Of a DNA stretch of 52,852 bases, positions 43,177 to 51,722 are shown piece by piece (position 1 is the first letter of the stretch; every line of letters starts with the position of its first letter). The stretch is from an uncultured Ruegeria sp. (lineage in GTDB: Bacteria > Pseudomonadota > Alphaproteobacteria > Rhodobacterales > Rhodobacteraceae): the NCBI RefSeq assembly GCF_947504215.1, contig NZ_CANNGO010000020.1, positions 1-52,852 of the forward strand, read 5' to 3'. Below the pieces are notes generated by a model. It made no database searches. It had not been told where the DNA came from and saw nothing but the letters and a program-made list of their open reading frames with translations. Position numbers and translations under genes: made by a program.

Positions 43177-44009
43177 GGGTCAGGATGCATTGATTTCCGT
43201 CGCTTCGCGTGATTCACGGCAGTGAAAACGCAGCGGTAGCATGAGCGACCTTTTCTGGCTGACGGACGCGCAAATGGCGTGGCTGCAACCTTTCTTTCCG
43301 AAGTCACATGGCAAGCCTAGGGTCGATGACAGACGGGTATTGAGCGGGATTGTCTTCATCAATCGCAATGGCTTGCGCTGGCGTGACGCTCCTGCTGCTT
43401 ATGGTCCTTACAAGACGCTCTACAGCCGATGGAAACGTTGGAGTGAGAAAGGCATTTTCGCGCGGATGATGGCCGGGTTGGCTGCGGAACACGGTGAAGA
43501 AAAGACCGTGATGATCGACGCAACGTATCTGAAGGCACACCGCACAGCGACCAGCATGGGCGTGAAAAAGGGGGGGCGTGGACGCCTGATTGGTCGGACC
43601 AAGGGCGGCATGAACACAAAGCTGCACGCCATCTGCGATAGCCAAGGCCGCCCGCTTGATCTGTTCGTGACCGCTGGGCAGGTGAGCGACTATATCGGCG
43701 CACGGGCATTGTTGAGCAGCTTGCCGGATGTCGATTGGTTACTCGGGGATCGCGGCTACGACGCCGACTGGTTCAGAGAAGCGTTGAAAGACAAAGGGAT
43801 ACGCGCCTGTATCCCCGGTCGAAAGCAACGCAAGGCAAAGGTCAAACATGACAAGCGCCGCTACAAGCGACGCAATCGGATCGAGATCATGTTCGGGAGG
43901 CTCAAGGACTGGAGGTGCGTCGCAACGCGCTATGATCGATGCCCAAAGGTCTTTCTCTCAGCCATCGCCCTCGCGGCAACGGTAATTTACTGGTTATGAA
44001 TCCTGACCC
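43177..44009 (+). mobile_element. Intact IS5-family (IS427-like) insertion sequence
   Basis: 833 bp. Left end GGGTCAGGATGCAT (43177-43190) and right end ATGAATCCTGACCC (43996-44009) are inverted repeats with one mismatch. Both ends are flanked by TA (43175-43176 and 44010-44011), consistent with a 2-bp target duplication. One intact transposase gene. A broken relative is at 9792-10640. Confidence 0.88.
43241..43999 (+). CDS. IS5-family transposase
   Basis: A 252-residue DDE transposase: N-terminal MSDLFWLTDAQMAWLQPFFP (DUF4096-like), first Asp in MIDATYLKAHRTATS, second in WLLGDRGYDADWFREAL, and Glu in RRNRIEIMFGRLKDWR. Full length and uninterrupted. A run of five A and seven G (near 43565-43576) lies at the site where the degenerate copy has lost one G; related IS427-group elements use such slippery runs for programmed frameshifting, although this copy reads straight through. 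Confidence 0.93.
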   Translation: MSDLFWLTDAQMAWLQPFFPKSHGKPRVDDRRVLSGIVFINRNGLRWRDAPAAYGPYKTLYSRWKRWSEKGIFARMMAGLAAEHGEEKTVMIDATYLKAHRTATSMGVKKGGRGRLIGRTKGGMNTKLHAICDSQGRPLDLFVTAGQVSDYIGARALLSSLPDVDWLLGDRGYDADWFREALKDKGIRACIPGRKQRKAKVKHDKRRYKRRNRIEIMFGRLKDWRCVATRYDRCPKVFLSAIALAATVIYWL

Positions 44010-45019
44010 TAACTATCGGGGGCTTCTCCTGATGTTCCTCGAGTTATCAGGGTCGCTGAGTATTCGAAATGACGGACTGGTAGCTCGGGTGTTCGCATTC
44101 GGTCTAGAAGGATTTCGGCCAACCGCTTGCCTAATTTCTTCGGGTCGATCGCCATGGTTGTGAGGCCAGGCATCGAGACGGCCGCATCTTCAATGTCATC
44201 GAAGCCTACTACTGAAAAGTCACGCCCTGGTTTCAAACCGGACTGGATCAAGCCGAAGCAGGCACCAAGCGCTACAACATCTCCGTTACAAACAATGCCT
44301 GTCACCTCGGGGTGTTTGTGACGGAGCGCTGCGACAGCGTCAAATCCGGCGCGCTTGGTCTCCTCACAAGGCCAGATTATTGGGCGTACGCCATCCAGTT
44401 TTTCACAAGCGCTAAGGTAACCGGCAATTCGTTCTTCACGCACCGACGTTTGCTCGATGCCGCCAAAATAGGCGATGTGCTTGTGTCCAAAATCAATCAA
44501 ATGCTGTGTGGCTTGAGTAAGAGCCTCGGTGTTTAGAACACCAACGTGATCAAGGGACTGTGATACCTTGCGCATGAAAGTAACAGCGGGAACACCGTGG
44601 GCCTCCAAAAGCTCCATAGCGTCCTCGTTCGTGTCGAGCGCCGGCACCCAGATCAAGCCGCGTCGACCAAATCTGATGCAGGCTTCCAGGAGGCGGTCCT
44701 GACGCTGAAGATCTCCTTGTGCATCGAGGACCGACACCATGAACCCTTCGGTTTCGAGCAAGTCGACGGCGCCGCTTACAACCTCTGCGTTAAACGGGTT
44801 GGCCAGTTTGTTAATGATGAAACCGATTTCGCGATTGTCACCCGAACGCATAGTGGCTGCTGCTTGATTTGGGACGTAGCGCAGACGCTTGGCTGCGCTC
44901 AGGACTTTCTGACGTGTCTTCTCTGAAATCCGGCCGGTGTCACGCATAACTTGGCTGACGGTTGGAACCGACACGCCCGCTTCTTTGGCAACGCTGGATA
45001 AGGTGGGTTTTTTCGTCAT
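44009..45019 (-). CDS. LacI-family transcriptional regulator
   Basis: A 336-residue regulator: N-terminal helix-turn-helix PTLSSVAKEAGVSVPTVSQV, hinge RLRYVPNQAAATMRSGDNRE, then a periplasmic-binding-protein-like sensor domain (IGFIINKLANPFNAEVVSGA to SVVGFDDIEDAAVSMPGLTT). It is divergent from the ABC operon starting at 45232, so it most likely represses that operon until its glycoside or a breakdown product binds. Its stop codon TAG uses the TA target of the IS5 element plus the terminal base of the element, so the last residues could differ from the ancestral protein. Confidence 0.92.
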   Translation of the reverse strand: MTKKPTLSSVAKEAGVSVPTVSQVMRDTGRISEKTRQKVLSAAKRLRYVPNQAAATMRSGDNREIGFIINKLANPFNAEVVSGAVDLLETEGFMVSVLDAQGDLQRQDRLLEACIRFGRRGLIWVPALDTNEDAMELLEAHGVPAVTFMRKVSQSLDHVGVLNTEALTQATQHLIDFGHKHIAYFGGIEQTSVREERIAGYLSACEKLDGVRPIIWPCEETKRAGFDAVAALRHKHPEVTGIVCNGDVVALGACFGLIQSGLKPGRDFSVVGFDDIEDAAVSMPGLTTMAIDPKKLGKRLAEILLDRMRTPELPVRHFEYSATLITRGTSGEAPDS

Positions 45020-45110
45020 GGGTCACTGTTGAGGTATAACGTTTGCATAAGATCGCAAGTGATTTTGCAAATGACAAGTAAATTATGGCGAATACTTGAC
45101 GGCAACATAC

Positions 45111-45140
45111 TTGACTCAAGATACAACGATATATCATATT
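45111..45140 (+). promoter_or_regulatory. Candidate promoter of the ABC/glycosidase operon
   Basis: TTGACT (45111-45116) is followed after 15 bases by TATCAT (45132-45137) or after 18 by CATATT (45135-45140), upstream of a GGGAGG ribosome site and the ATG at 45232. A weak CG-centred dyad with an AACGTT core (45041-45046) near the LacI gene start could be part of an operator. Confidence 0.35.
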
Positions 45141-45231
45141 AACTGCATTCGCCCGCGGACTGACCCAAAGGTGTCGGCGAGGGAGAGAGGTTGCCTGTTT
45201 CTTTGTCAGCCTCAGACATAGGGAGGAAAAC

Positions 45232-46500
45232 ATGTCTATTCATTCGAAGCTAGCGGGAGCCGTGTCCGGTGTGGCCATGCTTGTCGGCGCTTTCACCGTG
45301 CAAGCTGAAACTCTGTTCTGGTCGACCCAGGCCCGGCCTGCCGAAGAAGCGCAGGCTATGCGGACCGAGGTTCTTGGTGGCTTCGATGGCGGAGTGGATT
45401 ACCAGCCGAACGAAGATGGCCCTTGGCTGACCCGTTTGCAAGCTGAACTACAAGCGGGCTCGGGCAGTATTGACTTGCTGGGTTCTTTGCACGGCAACTT
45501 CTCGGCGATGAACCCTGATGACCTAATGGATCTCAGTGATCTTGGCGTCATGTCGGCCTCAGACACTTTCAATGATCTGGCCAAGTTGGGAACTGACAGC
45601 CTGCACTACATGCCGTGGATGCAAGCAAGCTACATCATGGCCGCCAACACTGAAGCGCTGCAGTACCTGCCTGAAGGCGCGGACATCAATGCACTGACCT
45701 ATGACCAGTTGATCGCGTGGGCGGCGAATGTGGAAGAAGCAACTGGACAGAAGAAATTCGGCTTTCCTGCAGGTCCCAAGGGCCTGAAACACCGCTTCTT
45801 CCAGGGCTACCTCTACCCGTCCTACACTGACGGTGTTGTGCGGACCTTTGCGTCGCCGGAGGCTGTGACGGCATGGGAGAAGTTCAAAGAGCTGTGGAGC
45901 CATACAAACCCCGCATCGACCAACTTCTCATTCATGCAGGAGCAGCTGTTGAACGGCGATGCCTGGATTGTCTTTGACCACACCTCGCGCCTTGCGCAGG
46001 CGTTTAATGAACGCCCCGACGATTTTGTCGCTTTCCCGGCGCCTGCTGGTCCGACCGGACGTGGCTTCATGCCTGTTCTGGCAGGTGTTGCCATACCGCG
46101 GACCGCGCCAGATGCTGAAGGTGCCAAAGCATTGCTGACTTATCTGATGCAACCCGAAACGCAGATCGCGACCCTGAAAGCGACAAACTTCTTCCCTGTG
46201 GTTGAAGTCGAACTGCCAGACGATCTGCCGCCTTCGGTCAAAGCCGCCGGCGAAGCGGTTGCCAGGATGAGCGGCTCACCAGATGCTAATCCTGGCCTGC
46301 TGCCTGCAGGTCTGGGTAGCATGGGTGGGGATTTCAATCGTGTTTACGTAGATTCGTTCGAACGCATTGTTTTGGCTGGTCAGCCTATTGAGCAGGTTCT
46401 GGAAGATCAGAAGAAACAGCTTGAAAAGATCATGAATGAAACGGGCGCGCCCTGCTGGGCTCCTGATGCGCCTTCGGAAGGTGCTTGCCCGGTCGAGTAA
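45232..46500 (+). CDS. ABC transporter substrate-binding protein (family 1, sugar type)
   Basis: A 422-residue periplasmic protein with a signal peptide (LAGAVSGVAMLVGAFTVQA-E). The mature part is a typical MalE/UgpB-type binding protein (LFWSTQARPAEEAQAMRTEV, DLMDLSDLGVM, GDAWIVFDHTSRLAQAF, LPAGLGSMGGDFNRVYVDSF). AGGGAGG lies before the ATG. It is the first gene of the operon and would capture the osmolyte that the downstream enzymes degrade; mannosylglycerate or glucosylglycerate is my inference from those enzymes. Confidence 0.92.
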   Translation: MSIHSKLAGAVSGVAMLVGAFTVQAETLFWSTQARPAEEAQAMRTEVLGGFDGGVDYQPNEDGPWLTRLQAELQAGSGSIDLLGSLHGNFSAMNPDDLMDLSDLGVMSASDTFNDLAKLGTDSLHYMPWMQASYIMAANTEALQYLPEGADINALTYDQLIAWAANVEEATGQKKFGFPAGPKGLKHRFFQGYLYPSYTDGVVRTFASPEAVTAWEKFKELWSHTNPASTNFSFMQEQLLNGDAWIVFDHTSRLAQAFNERPDDFVAFPAPAGPTGRGFMPVLAGVAIPRTAPDAEGAKALLTYLMQPETQIATLKATNFFPVVEVELPDDLPPSVKAAGEAVARMSGSPDANPGLLPAGLGSMGGDFNRVYVDSFERIVLAGQPIEQVLEDQKKQLEKIMNETGAPCWAPDAPSEGACPVE

Positions 46501-46515
46501 GACCTTCCCTGACTG

Positions 46516-46540
46516 CCGGGCCACCGAAGCGGTGGCCCGG
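46516..46540 (+). terminator. Intercistronic hairpin after the binding-protein gene
   Basis: CCGGGCCACC and GGTGGCCCGG form a perfect 10-bp GC-rich stem around GAAGC, 15 bases after the binding-protein stop and before the permease ribosome site. There is no U tract. Such stems commonly give partial termination and protect the upstream message so that binding protein is made in excess over permeases. Confidence 0.7.
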
Positions 46541-46576
46541 TTCCCCAGCAAAATCCCAACTCAAAGGAGCGGTCCG

Positions 46577-47422
46577 ATGGAAGCGCGGCTATTGCCTTAC
46601 TTTCTGATCCTCCCGGTGACGCTATTTCTCTGCCTGTTTTTCCTCTACCCGTTTGCGCTGGTTGCGCAGCAGGCTTTTGGAACAGGAAACGGCTTTTCAC
46701 TGGATAACTTTCGCGAAGTTGTGAGCTACTGGAAGTTCCCGATTTCTATGAAGAACACCTTTCTTCTGGCCGCGGCCGTGGTGCCGATTCAGTTGGCGCT
46801 GTCACTTCTGATGGCCACGATGGTCACGAAGATGCAAAAGGGCCGCGATCTGGTTCTGTATATTTGGACCATTCCGCTGGGTATCTCTGATCTAGCAGCC
46901 GGTATCATCTGGCTGGCGATCTTCGAGCAGTCGGGTTTTCTGAACTCGATGATGGTCGGGCTTGGTGTCACCGACCAACCTGTAAGTTTGCTGAGCTATC
47001 AAACTCCCTGGATTGTGTTCCTGGCGATCATGTTGGCCGAGATTTGGCGCGCTACAGCGATAATGCTTGTGATCCTTGTGGCGGGCATCGGCCTGATCCC
47101 CAAGGAATACTACGAGGCTGCGGATGTGTTTGGCGCCTCGCGCTGGAAACAGTTCACCCGGATCACCCTGCCGCTTTTGCGCCCGTCGCTGCAAACGGCC
47201 CTGGTCCTGCGCGTCATCCTGGCCTTCGAGGTCTTCGCCGTGGTTGCTGCTCTTGGAGGCACGATCTTCCCGGTACTAATGGGCGAAATTTACGCCTATC
47301 AGTTTGACCTGCAAAATGGTGGGGCAGCAGCAGCGCTGGCGATCATCGTTCTGATTATCTCGATCGTCTTCACTCTGATCATCATGCGCGCTCTGCGCGT
47401 CCCGAAAGGAGCTACGATATGA
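46577..47422 (+). CDS. ABC transporter permease, MalF-like
   Basis: A 281-residue inner-membrane permease with six helices. The cytoplasmic coupling motif is EYYEAADVFGASRWKQFTRITLP (EAA loop). AAGGAG precedes the ATG at 46577; the frame is open further upstream but that part is not membrane-like and overlaps the intercistronic hairpin. It overlaps the next permease by four bases (ATGA). It pairs with the second permease to form the transmembrane channel. Confidence 0.93.
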   Translation: MEARLLPYFLILPVTLFLCLFFLYPFALVAQQAFGTGNGFSLDNFREVVSYWKFPISMKNTFLLAAAVVPIQLALSLLMATMVTKMQKGRDLVLYIWTIPLGISDLAAGIIWLAIFEQSGFLNSMMVGLGVTDQPVSLLSYQTPWIVFLAIMLAEIWRATAIMLVILVAGIGLIPKEYYEAADVFGASRWKQFTRITLPLLRPSLQTALVLRVILAFEVFAVVAALGGTIFPVLMGEIYAYQFDLQNGGAAAALAIIVLIISIVFTLIIMRALRVPKGATI

Positions 47423-48255
47423 CGGCTGTAGCAGACGTTGTAGCCCCTGACACACGCAAGGCGGGAAGGGGGCTCTACCGAGCAGGAGTGATCTTGCTGT
47501 GTGCCTGGGTGATCATACCGCTATACCTGCTGTTCGTGAACACAATGTCCTCACCGGATACGGTGAACAGTTTCCCCAAGAGCTTCATACCGGAGTTCAA
47601 TATGGGATCCCTGGAATTCTTTATGGGGTTCCAGGGGATGCTGAGGGCGCTGTGGAACTCGGTTGTGGTGGCTTTGATGACGATGGTGATGTCCATCGCC
47701 ATCGGAGCGCCCGCGGGCTACGCCCTATCGCGGTTCGACTTCCGTGGGAAAGAGCTGTTCCGGCTGCTGATCCTGCTGACCCGGGCCTTTCCGCTGCCCT
47801 TGCTGGCACTACCCCTTGCGGTTCTCTTTATCCGCACAGGTCTGGATGACACGGCCTTCGGTCTGGCGCTGGTCCACACGACCCTGGCGATCCCATTCGC
47901 GGTGCTCATCACCTTTTCGCTCTTCTCTGGTATCCCGCTGGAGCTTGAGGAAGCAGCGTGGACGCTGGGCTGCACACGGCTGACCGCCTTCACCAAAGTG
48001 ATCTTGCCTCTGGTACTGCCTGGGATCACGGCCTCGGCGATCTTCGCCTTCGTCATTTCGTGGAACGAGGTGTTCGCGGCGGCCGTGCTGACCATCGAGA
48101 ACCGCACGTTGCCCGCATTCCTGTTGCAAACCCTGGGCGAGGCCCCTTTGCACCTGAAATTTGCAGGCGGCTTCATCCTCGTGGTGCCTGCGCTGATCTT
48201 TATCTTCGCTGTGCGCAAATACCTCTTTGCCATGTGGGGCATTGCCAACCGCTGA
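47419..48255 (+). CDS. ABC transporter permease, MalG-like
   Basis: A 278-residue permease with six helices and the EAA coupling loop as ELEEAAWTLGCTRLTAFTKV. It starts within the stop of the first permease gene (ATGA), indicating translational coupling, and is followed 23 bases later by the ATPase gene. It completes the transmembrane part of the importer. Confidence 0.93.
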   Translation: MTAVADVVAPDTRKAGRGLYRAGVILLCAWVIIPLYLLFVNTMSSPDTVNSFPKSFIPEFNMGSLEFFMGFQGMLRALWNSVVVALMTMVMSIAIGAPAGYALSRFDFRGKELFRLLILLTRAFPLPLLALPLAVLFIRTGLDDTAFGLALVHTTLAIPFAVLITFSLFSGIPLELEEAAWTLGCTRLTAFTKVILPLVLPGITASAIFAFVISWNEVFAAAVLTIENRTLPAFLLQTLGEAPLHLKFAGGFILVVPALIFIFAVRKYLFAMWGIANR

Positions 48256-48278
48256 ACGGTGGCTGAAAGGAAACTGTT

Positions 48279-49319
48279 ATGGCTGAAATACAGATCAAAA
48301 ACGTTGCCAAGAATTTTGGGTCTTATCAGGCTCTGCACGACATTAACCTGACCATCGCAGATCAGGAATTCATGGTCCTTCTGGGGGCATCGGGCTGCGG
48401 TAAATCCACGCTTCTGCGCATCATCGCAGGGCTTGAGACAGCAACGACCGGCGAAATCTGGATCGGAGGCCGCCGGGTAGATCACCTGTCACCCAAGGAT
48501 CGCGGCATCTCGATGGTGTTCCAGAACTATGCGGTGTTTCCGCACCTGACAGTGTTTGAAAACATCGGCTTTGGTTTGCGGATGCAAAAACTACCGGATG
48601 ATGAGGTCAAACGCCGGGTCGAACGCACCGCAGGGCTAATGCATATCGAGCAGCTCCTTAAGCGCTATTCAGGCGAATTGTCAGGTGGTCAACGCCAACG
48701 GGTCGCGGTCGCACGTGCCTTGGCGATGGAGCCGGACGTAATTCTGATGGACGAGCCCCTATCAAACCTTGACGCACTGCTGCGGATGGAGATGCGTGCC
48801 GAGCTGAAGGGCGTTCTGGCCGAAAGCAAGACCACCGCAATCTATGTAACCCACGATCAGGTCGAAGCTATGTCCATGGCCGACCGGATCAGCGTTATGC
48901 ATCAGGGCAAGATTGTTCAGGCAGCCACGCCCATCGAGGTGTACAGGGATCCAGCGGCCGAGTTTGTAGCCAGTTTCATCGGCAATCCGCCAATGAATTT
49001 CCTCCCCGCTGAAGCTGCGGGCTCTGGTCGCTGGACAGTGGCCGGGCAGAACCTTGACGGTCCGGCAAATGGTAAGGATCTGAAATGGGCCATCCGCCCG
49101 GAAGATCTACGCATTGCGGATCAGGGGTTTGGAGCGCGAGCCAAGGTTGTAGAACCTTTGGGCGCACATCTGCTTGTGACTTGTGATGTAGACGGGCACC
49201 AGTTCCGCGCAGTCCTGGACAGTGAGCTCAGCGTGAAACCTGGTGACGTACTTACCTTGGCACCGCAAGAGGGACGGGGGCGTTGGTTTGACCCCGAAAC
49301 CACTCTGGCCGTCGCTTAA
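48279..49319 (+). CDS. ABC transporter ATP-binding protein, MalK/UgpC type
   Basis: A 346-residue ATPase with Walker A GASGCGKST, Q-loop VFQNYAVFPHL, signature LSGGQRQRVAVARAL, Walker B VILMDEPLSNLDALL and H-loop YVTHDQVEAMSMADR. The C-terminal TOBE/OB domain (from about residue 235) is typical of CUT1 sugar importers. AAAGGAAAC precedes the ATG. It energises the permease pair; no second ATPase is present, consistent with a homodimer. Confidence 0.95.
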   Translation: MAEIQIKNVAKNFGSYQALHDINLTIADQEFMVLLGASGCGKSTLLRIIAGLETATTGEIWIGGRRVDHLSPKDRGISMVFQNYAVFPHLTVFENIGFGLRMQKLPDDEVKRRVERTAGLMHIEQLLKRYSGELSGGQRQRVAVARALAMEPDVILMDEPLSNLDALLRMEMRAELKGVLAESKTTAIYVTHDQVEAMSMADRISVMHQGKIVQAATPIEVYRDPAAEFVASFIGNPPMNFLPAEAAGSGRWTVAGQNLDGPANGKDLKWAIRPEDLRIADQGFGARAKVVEPLGAHLLVTCDVDGHQFRAVLDSELSVKPGDVLTLAPQEGRGRWFDPETTLAVA

Positions 49320-49331
49320 GGGAGAAACAGG

Positions 49332-50609
49332 ATGAGCCAAGCTCTGATCGACCAGGCCCGAGGCGTCATGGAAGGAAATGATAGGGGCACCTACACCGTT
49401 CCTACCCATGGCCTCTATCCTTTCCAATGGAACTGGGACAGTGCTTTGTCCGCGCTTGGCTTTTCACATTTCGACATGGATCGGGCCTGGGTCGAGGTCG
49501 AGACTCTTATGGCCCATCAGTGGGACGATGGTATGGTGCCACATATCATCTTCCACGAACCAGATGATGGATATTTCCCAGGTCCTAACGTCTGGCAAAC
49601 AAGGCGAGTAGTGCCCACGACTGGAATCACCCAGCCAGCGGTTGCGGGTTTTGCGCTGCGCAAGTTGTATGATCGGACTGAAGACAAAGCAGTCGCACGC
49701 GAGCGTCTTGCCAGGCTCCTGCCCCAGGTCCATGCATGGCACAGATGGTTCTACCGCGATCGCGATCCCAAAAGCACGGGACTGGTCGCAATCATTCACC
49801 CGTGGGAGTCTGGCAGAGACAACTCGGTGGATTGGGATGAAGGGTTGGACGCCGTGCCGATCGAGGGTGTCGCGCCATTCACTCGGCGCGATACGACACA
49901 CGCCAACCCAGATCACCGCCCGTCGGACGAGCAATACAAGTGCTATATCTGGCTGGTCGAGTACTTCCGAGGGCTTGGGTGGGATAATGCGAAGCTCCAC
50001 GATGCCTCGCCCTTTTGCCTCGTTGATCCGGGCTTTAACGGCATCCTGATACGGTCTTGCGATGATGTCGCGGAATTAGCCGAGTTCTTAGGCGAATCTT
50101 CGATGGCTTCTGAGGCGCGTAAGATGGCCGCCAATGGCCGCTCGGCGCTGGAAAGCCTGTGGAACCCTGCTCTGGGGCAATATACGTGTTACAACCGCGC
50201 CGCAGGTCATCTGCAAGACACACCTTCGATTGGTGGGTTGCTCGCGGCAATTGCCCATGTCCCTCATGCTCGAGCTGATGCGCTCGCACGGAGGATCGCT
50301 TTGTTGGCTGAGCGATGCGACTATCTGGTGCCCAGTCATGACCCGGCAGATGGCGCTTTTGACAGCCTGCGCTACTGGCGCGGACCGACATGGTTAATCG
50401 TGAATTATTTGATTGCTGAAGGCCTGATTCGGTCAGGGCAGGGGGCCATGGCGCAGCGTATCCTGGCTGACAGTTTGCGCCTCATCGAGAAAAGTGGCTT
50501 TGCAGAATACTATGACCCAAACAGCGGCGAGCCCTGTGGTGGTGGAGATTTTACCTGGACCGCAGCCATGGTGATCGAAATCCTCAAGACCCAAAAAGTG
50601 TCAGCATGA
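49332..50609 (+). CDS. GH63-like glycoside hydrolase, probable mannosylglycerate/glucosylglycerate hydrolase
   Basis: A 425-residue cytoplasmic (alpha/alpha)6-barrel glycosidase, close in length to the mannosylglycerate and glucosylglycerate hydrolases of Thermus and mycobacteria. Motifs: HGLYPFQWNWDSALSALGFS, HPWESGRDNSVDWDEGL (candidate catalytic Asp), FDSLRYWRGPTWLIVNYLI and YYDPNSGEPCGGGDFTWTAA. Members of this MGH1/GH63 group release a hexose and glycerate. The following isomerase and glycerate kinase genes fit those two products exactly. It could also be a trehalase-like enzyme, but glycerate kinase would not then be expected. It starts 12 bases after the ATPase gene. Confidence 0.85.
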   Translation: MSQALIDQARGVMEGNDRGTYTVPTHGLYPFQWNWDSALSALGFSHFDMDRAWVEVETLMAHQWDDGMVPHIIFHEPDDGYFPGPNVWQTRRVVPTTGITQPAVAGFALRKLYDRTEDKAVARERLARLLPQVHAWHRWFYRDRDPKSTGLVAIIHPWESGRDNSVDWDEGLDAVPIEGVAPFTRRDTTHANPDHRPSDEQYKCYIWLVEYFRGLGWDNAKLHDASPFCLVDPGFNGILIRSCDDVAELAEFLGESSMASEARKMAANGRSALESLWNPALGQYTCYNRAAGHLQDTPSIGGLLAAIAHVPHARADALARRIALLAERCDYLVPSHDPADGAFDSLRYWRGPTWLIVNYLIAEGLIRSGQGAMAQRILADSLRLIEKSGFAEYYDPNSGEPCGGGDFTWTAAMVIEILKTQKVSA

Positions 50610-51292
50610 AACGTTCGCGCATCAATGAGATCATGGACCAAGCAGCTGAGTTCATTTGCTCTCATGGCTTTGCTTTGCCGGCCTTCGCCTATTGGAGTCC
50701 AGAGGAATTCAAGGCTCGTGAAAGTGCTGCGCGTCATGTGATTGACGCACGTTGCGGATGGGACATCACTGATTACGGTGACGGTGATTTTGAAAGGATG
50801 GGCCTGTTCCTATTCACTCTGCGCAACGGGTTGCAGAGTGATTTAGCCAAGGGCGGCGGCATGTGTTACGCCGAGAAACTGTTGATTTCGAGGCGGGACC
50901 AGCTGTCGCCAATGCACACGCATGTTCTGAAAGCTGAGGATATCATCAACCGCGGTGGCGCAACTCTGATTGTTGAGCTTTTTGGCTCAGACGACGCGGG
51001 TGGTTTTGCAGAGGATCGCGGCGGTGAGGTCTGGCTGGACGGCATCCGACATCATTACCAACCGGGCGAGAAGCTGCGCCTGGCGCCCGGAGAAAGCGTT
51101 ACCCTGCGTCCTGGTGATTGGCACGCGTTCTGGGGCGAAGGAGGGGATGTGTTGATCGGTGAGGTCTCAACCATCAATGACGACGAGACCGACAACATCT
51201 TTCGTGAACCCATCGGCCGTTTTGCCGAGGTTGAGGAGGATGTTGCGCCGACGCATCTTTTGGTCAGCGACTATACCAAATGGCTTGGCTGA
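50606..51292 (+). CDS. D-lyxose/D-mannose ketol-isomerase family cupin
   Basis: A 228-residue cupin of the lyxose isomerase family, of typical length. Metal-ligand motifs are PMHTHVLKAEDIINRGG and GDWHAFWGEGGDVLIGE. These enzymes interconvert D-lyxose with D-xylulose and D-mannose with D-fructose. Here mannose released by the upstream hydrolase would become fructose, which argues for mannosylglycerate as the imported compound. The ATG overlaps the hydrolase stop by four bases (ATGA). Confidence 0.85.
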   Translation: MKRSRINEIMDQAAEFICSHGFALPAFAYWSPEEFKARESAARHVIDARCGWDITDYGDGDFERMGLFLFTLRNGLQSDLAKGGGMCYAEKLLISRRDQLSPMHTHVLKAEDIINRGGATLIVELFGSDDAGGFAEDRGGEVWLDGIRHHYQPGEKLRLAPGESVTLRPGDWHAFWGEGGDVLIGEVSTINDDETDNIFREPIGRFAEVEEDVAPTHLLVSDYTKWLG

Positions 51293-51705
51293 TTGATGAA
51301 ATTTGTGATGACCAACTGGCGTTGGCGTTGGAACGCAACTTGTTGGACGAGCTGCGTTGCCAACAACCGCAAGGTGTTAACAGCACAATTAATTTGGTCT
51401 GCCAAACGGATGGCACCCTGAAGGGCGGGCTTCTGGGCACAACATCTTATGGTTGGTTGTTGCTCAAAGTCTTGTGGGTGGCTCGGCCTTTCCGGCGTCA
51501 GGGGTTAGCACGCGCGTTGTTCGACCGCGCTTCTACCTTGGCCGTAGCGAGGGGTTGTCGCAGCGTCTGGCTCGACACCTCCGATCCCAAGGCACGCGAG
51601 ATTTATTTCCGCTGGGGGTTTGTACAGTTTGGCAAGCTAGAAAACGGACCGGATCGTGGGCCGTCAGAACACAGCCGTTGGTTCTTGCAACGGCCCATCG
51701 CCTGA
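51280..51705 (+). CDS. GNAT-family N-acetyltransferase
   Basis: A 141-residue GNAT protein with the acetyl-CoA loop as VARPFRRQGLARALFDRAS, followed by VWLDTSDPKAREIYFRWGFV. The ATG overlaps the end of the isomerase gene by 13 bases. GNAT proteins with an unknown substrate are frequent tail members of sugar operons; a role in detoxification or regulation is possible but there is no specific evidence. Confidence 0.85.
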   Translation: MAWLIDEICDDQLALALERNLLDELRCQQPQGVNSTINLVCQTDGTLKGGLLGTTSYGWLLLKVLWVARPFRRQGLARALFDRASTLAVARGCRSVWLDTSDPKAREIYFRWGFVQFGKLENGPDRGPSEHSRWFLQRPIA

Positions 51706-51722
51706 TCCGGAACGGGAAACCT

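Noticed and set aside
47718..48485. A 255-codon frame on the minus strand across the permease/ATPase junction
   Set aside because: It overlaps two genes with unambiguous ABC motifs and has Ser/Arg-rich shadow composition.
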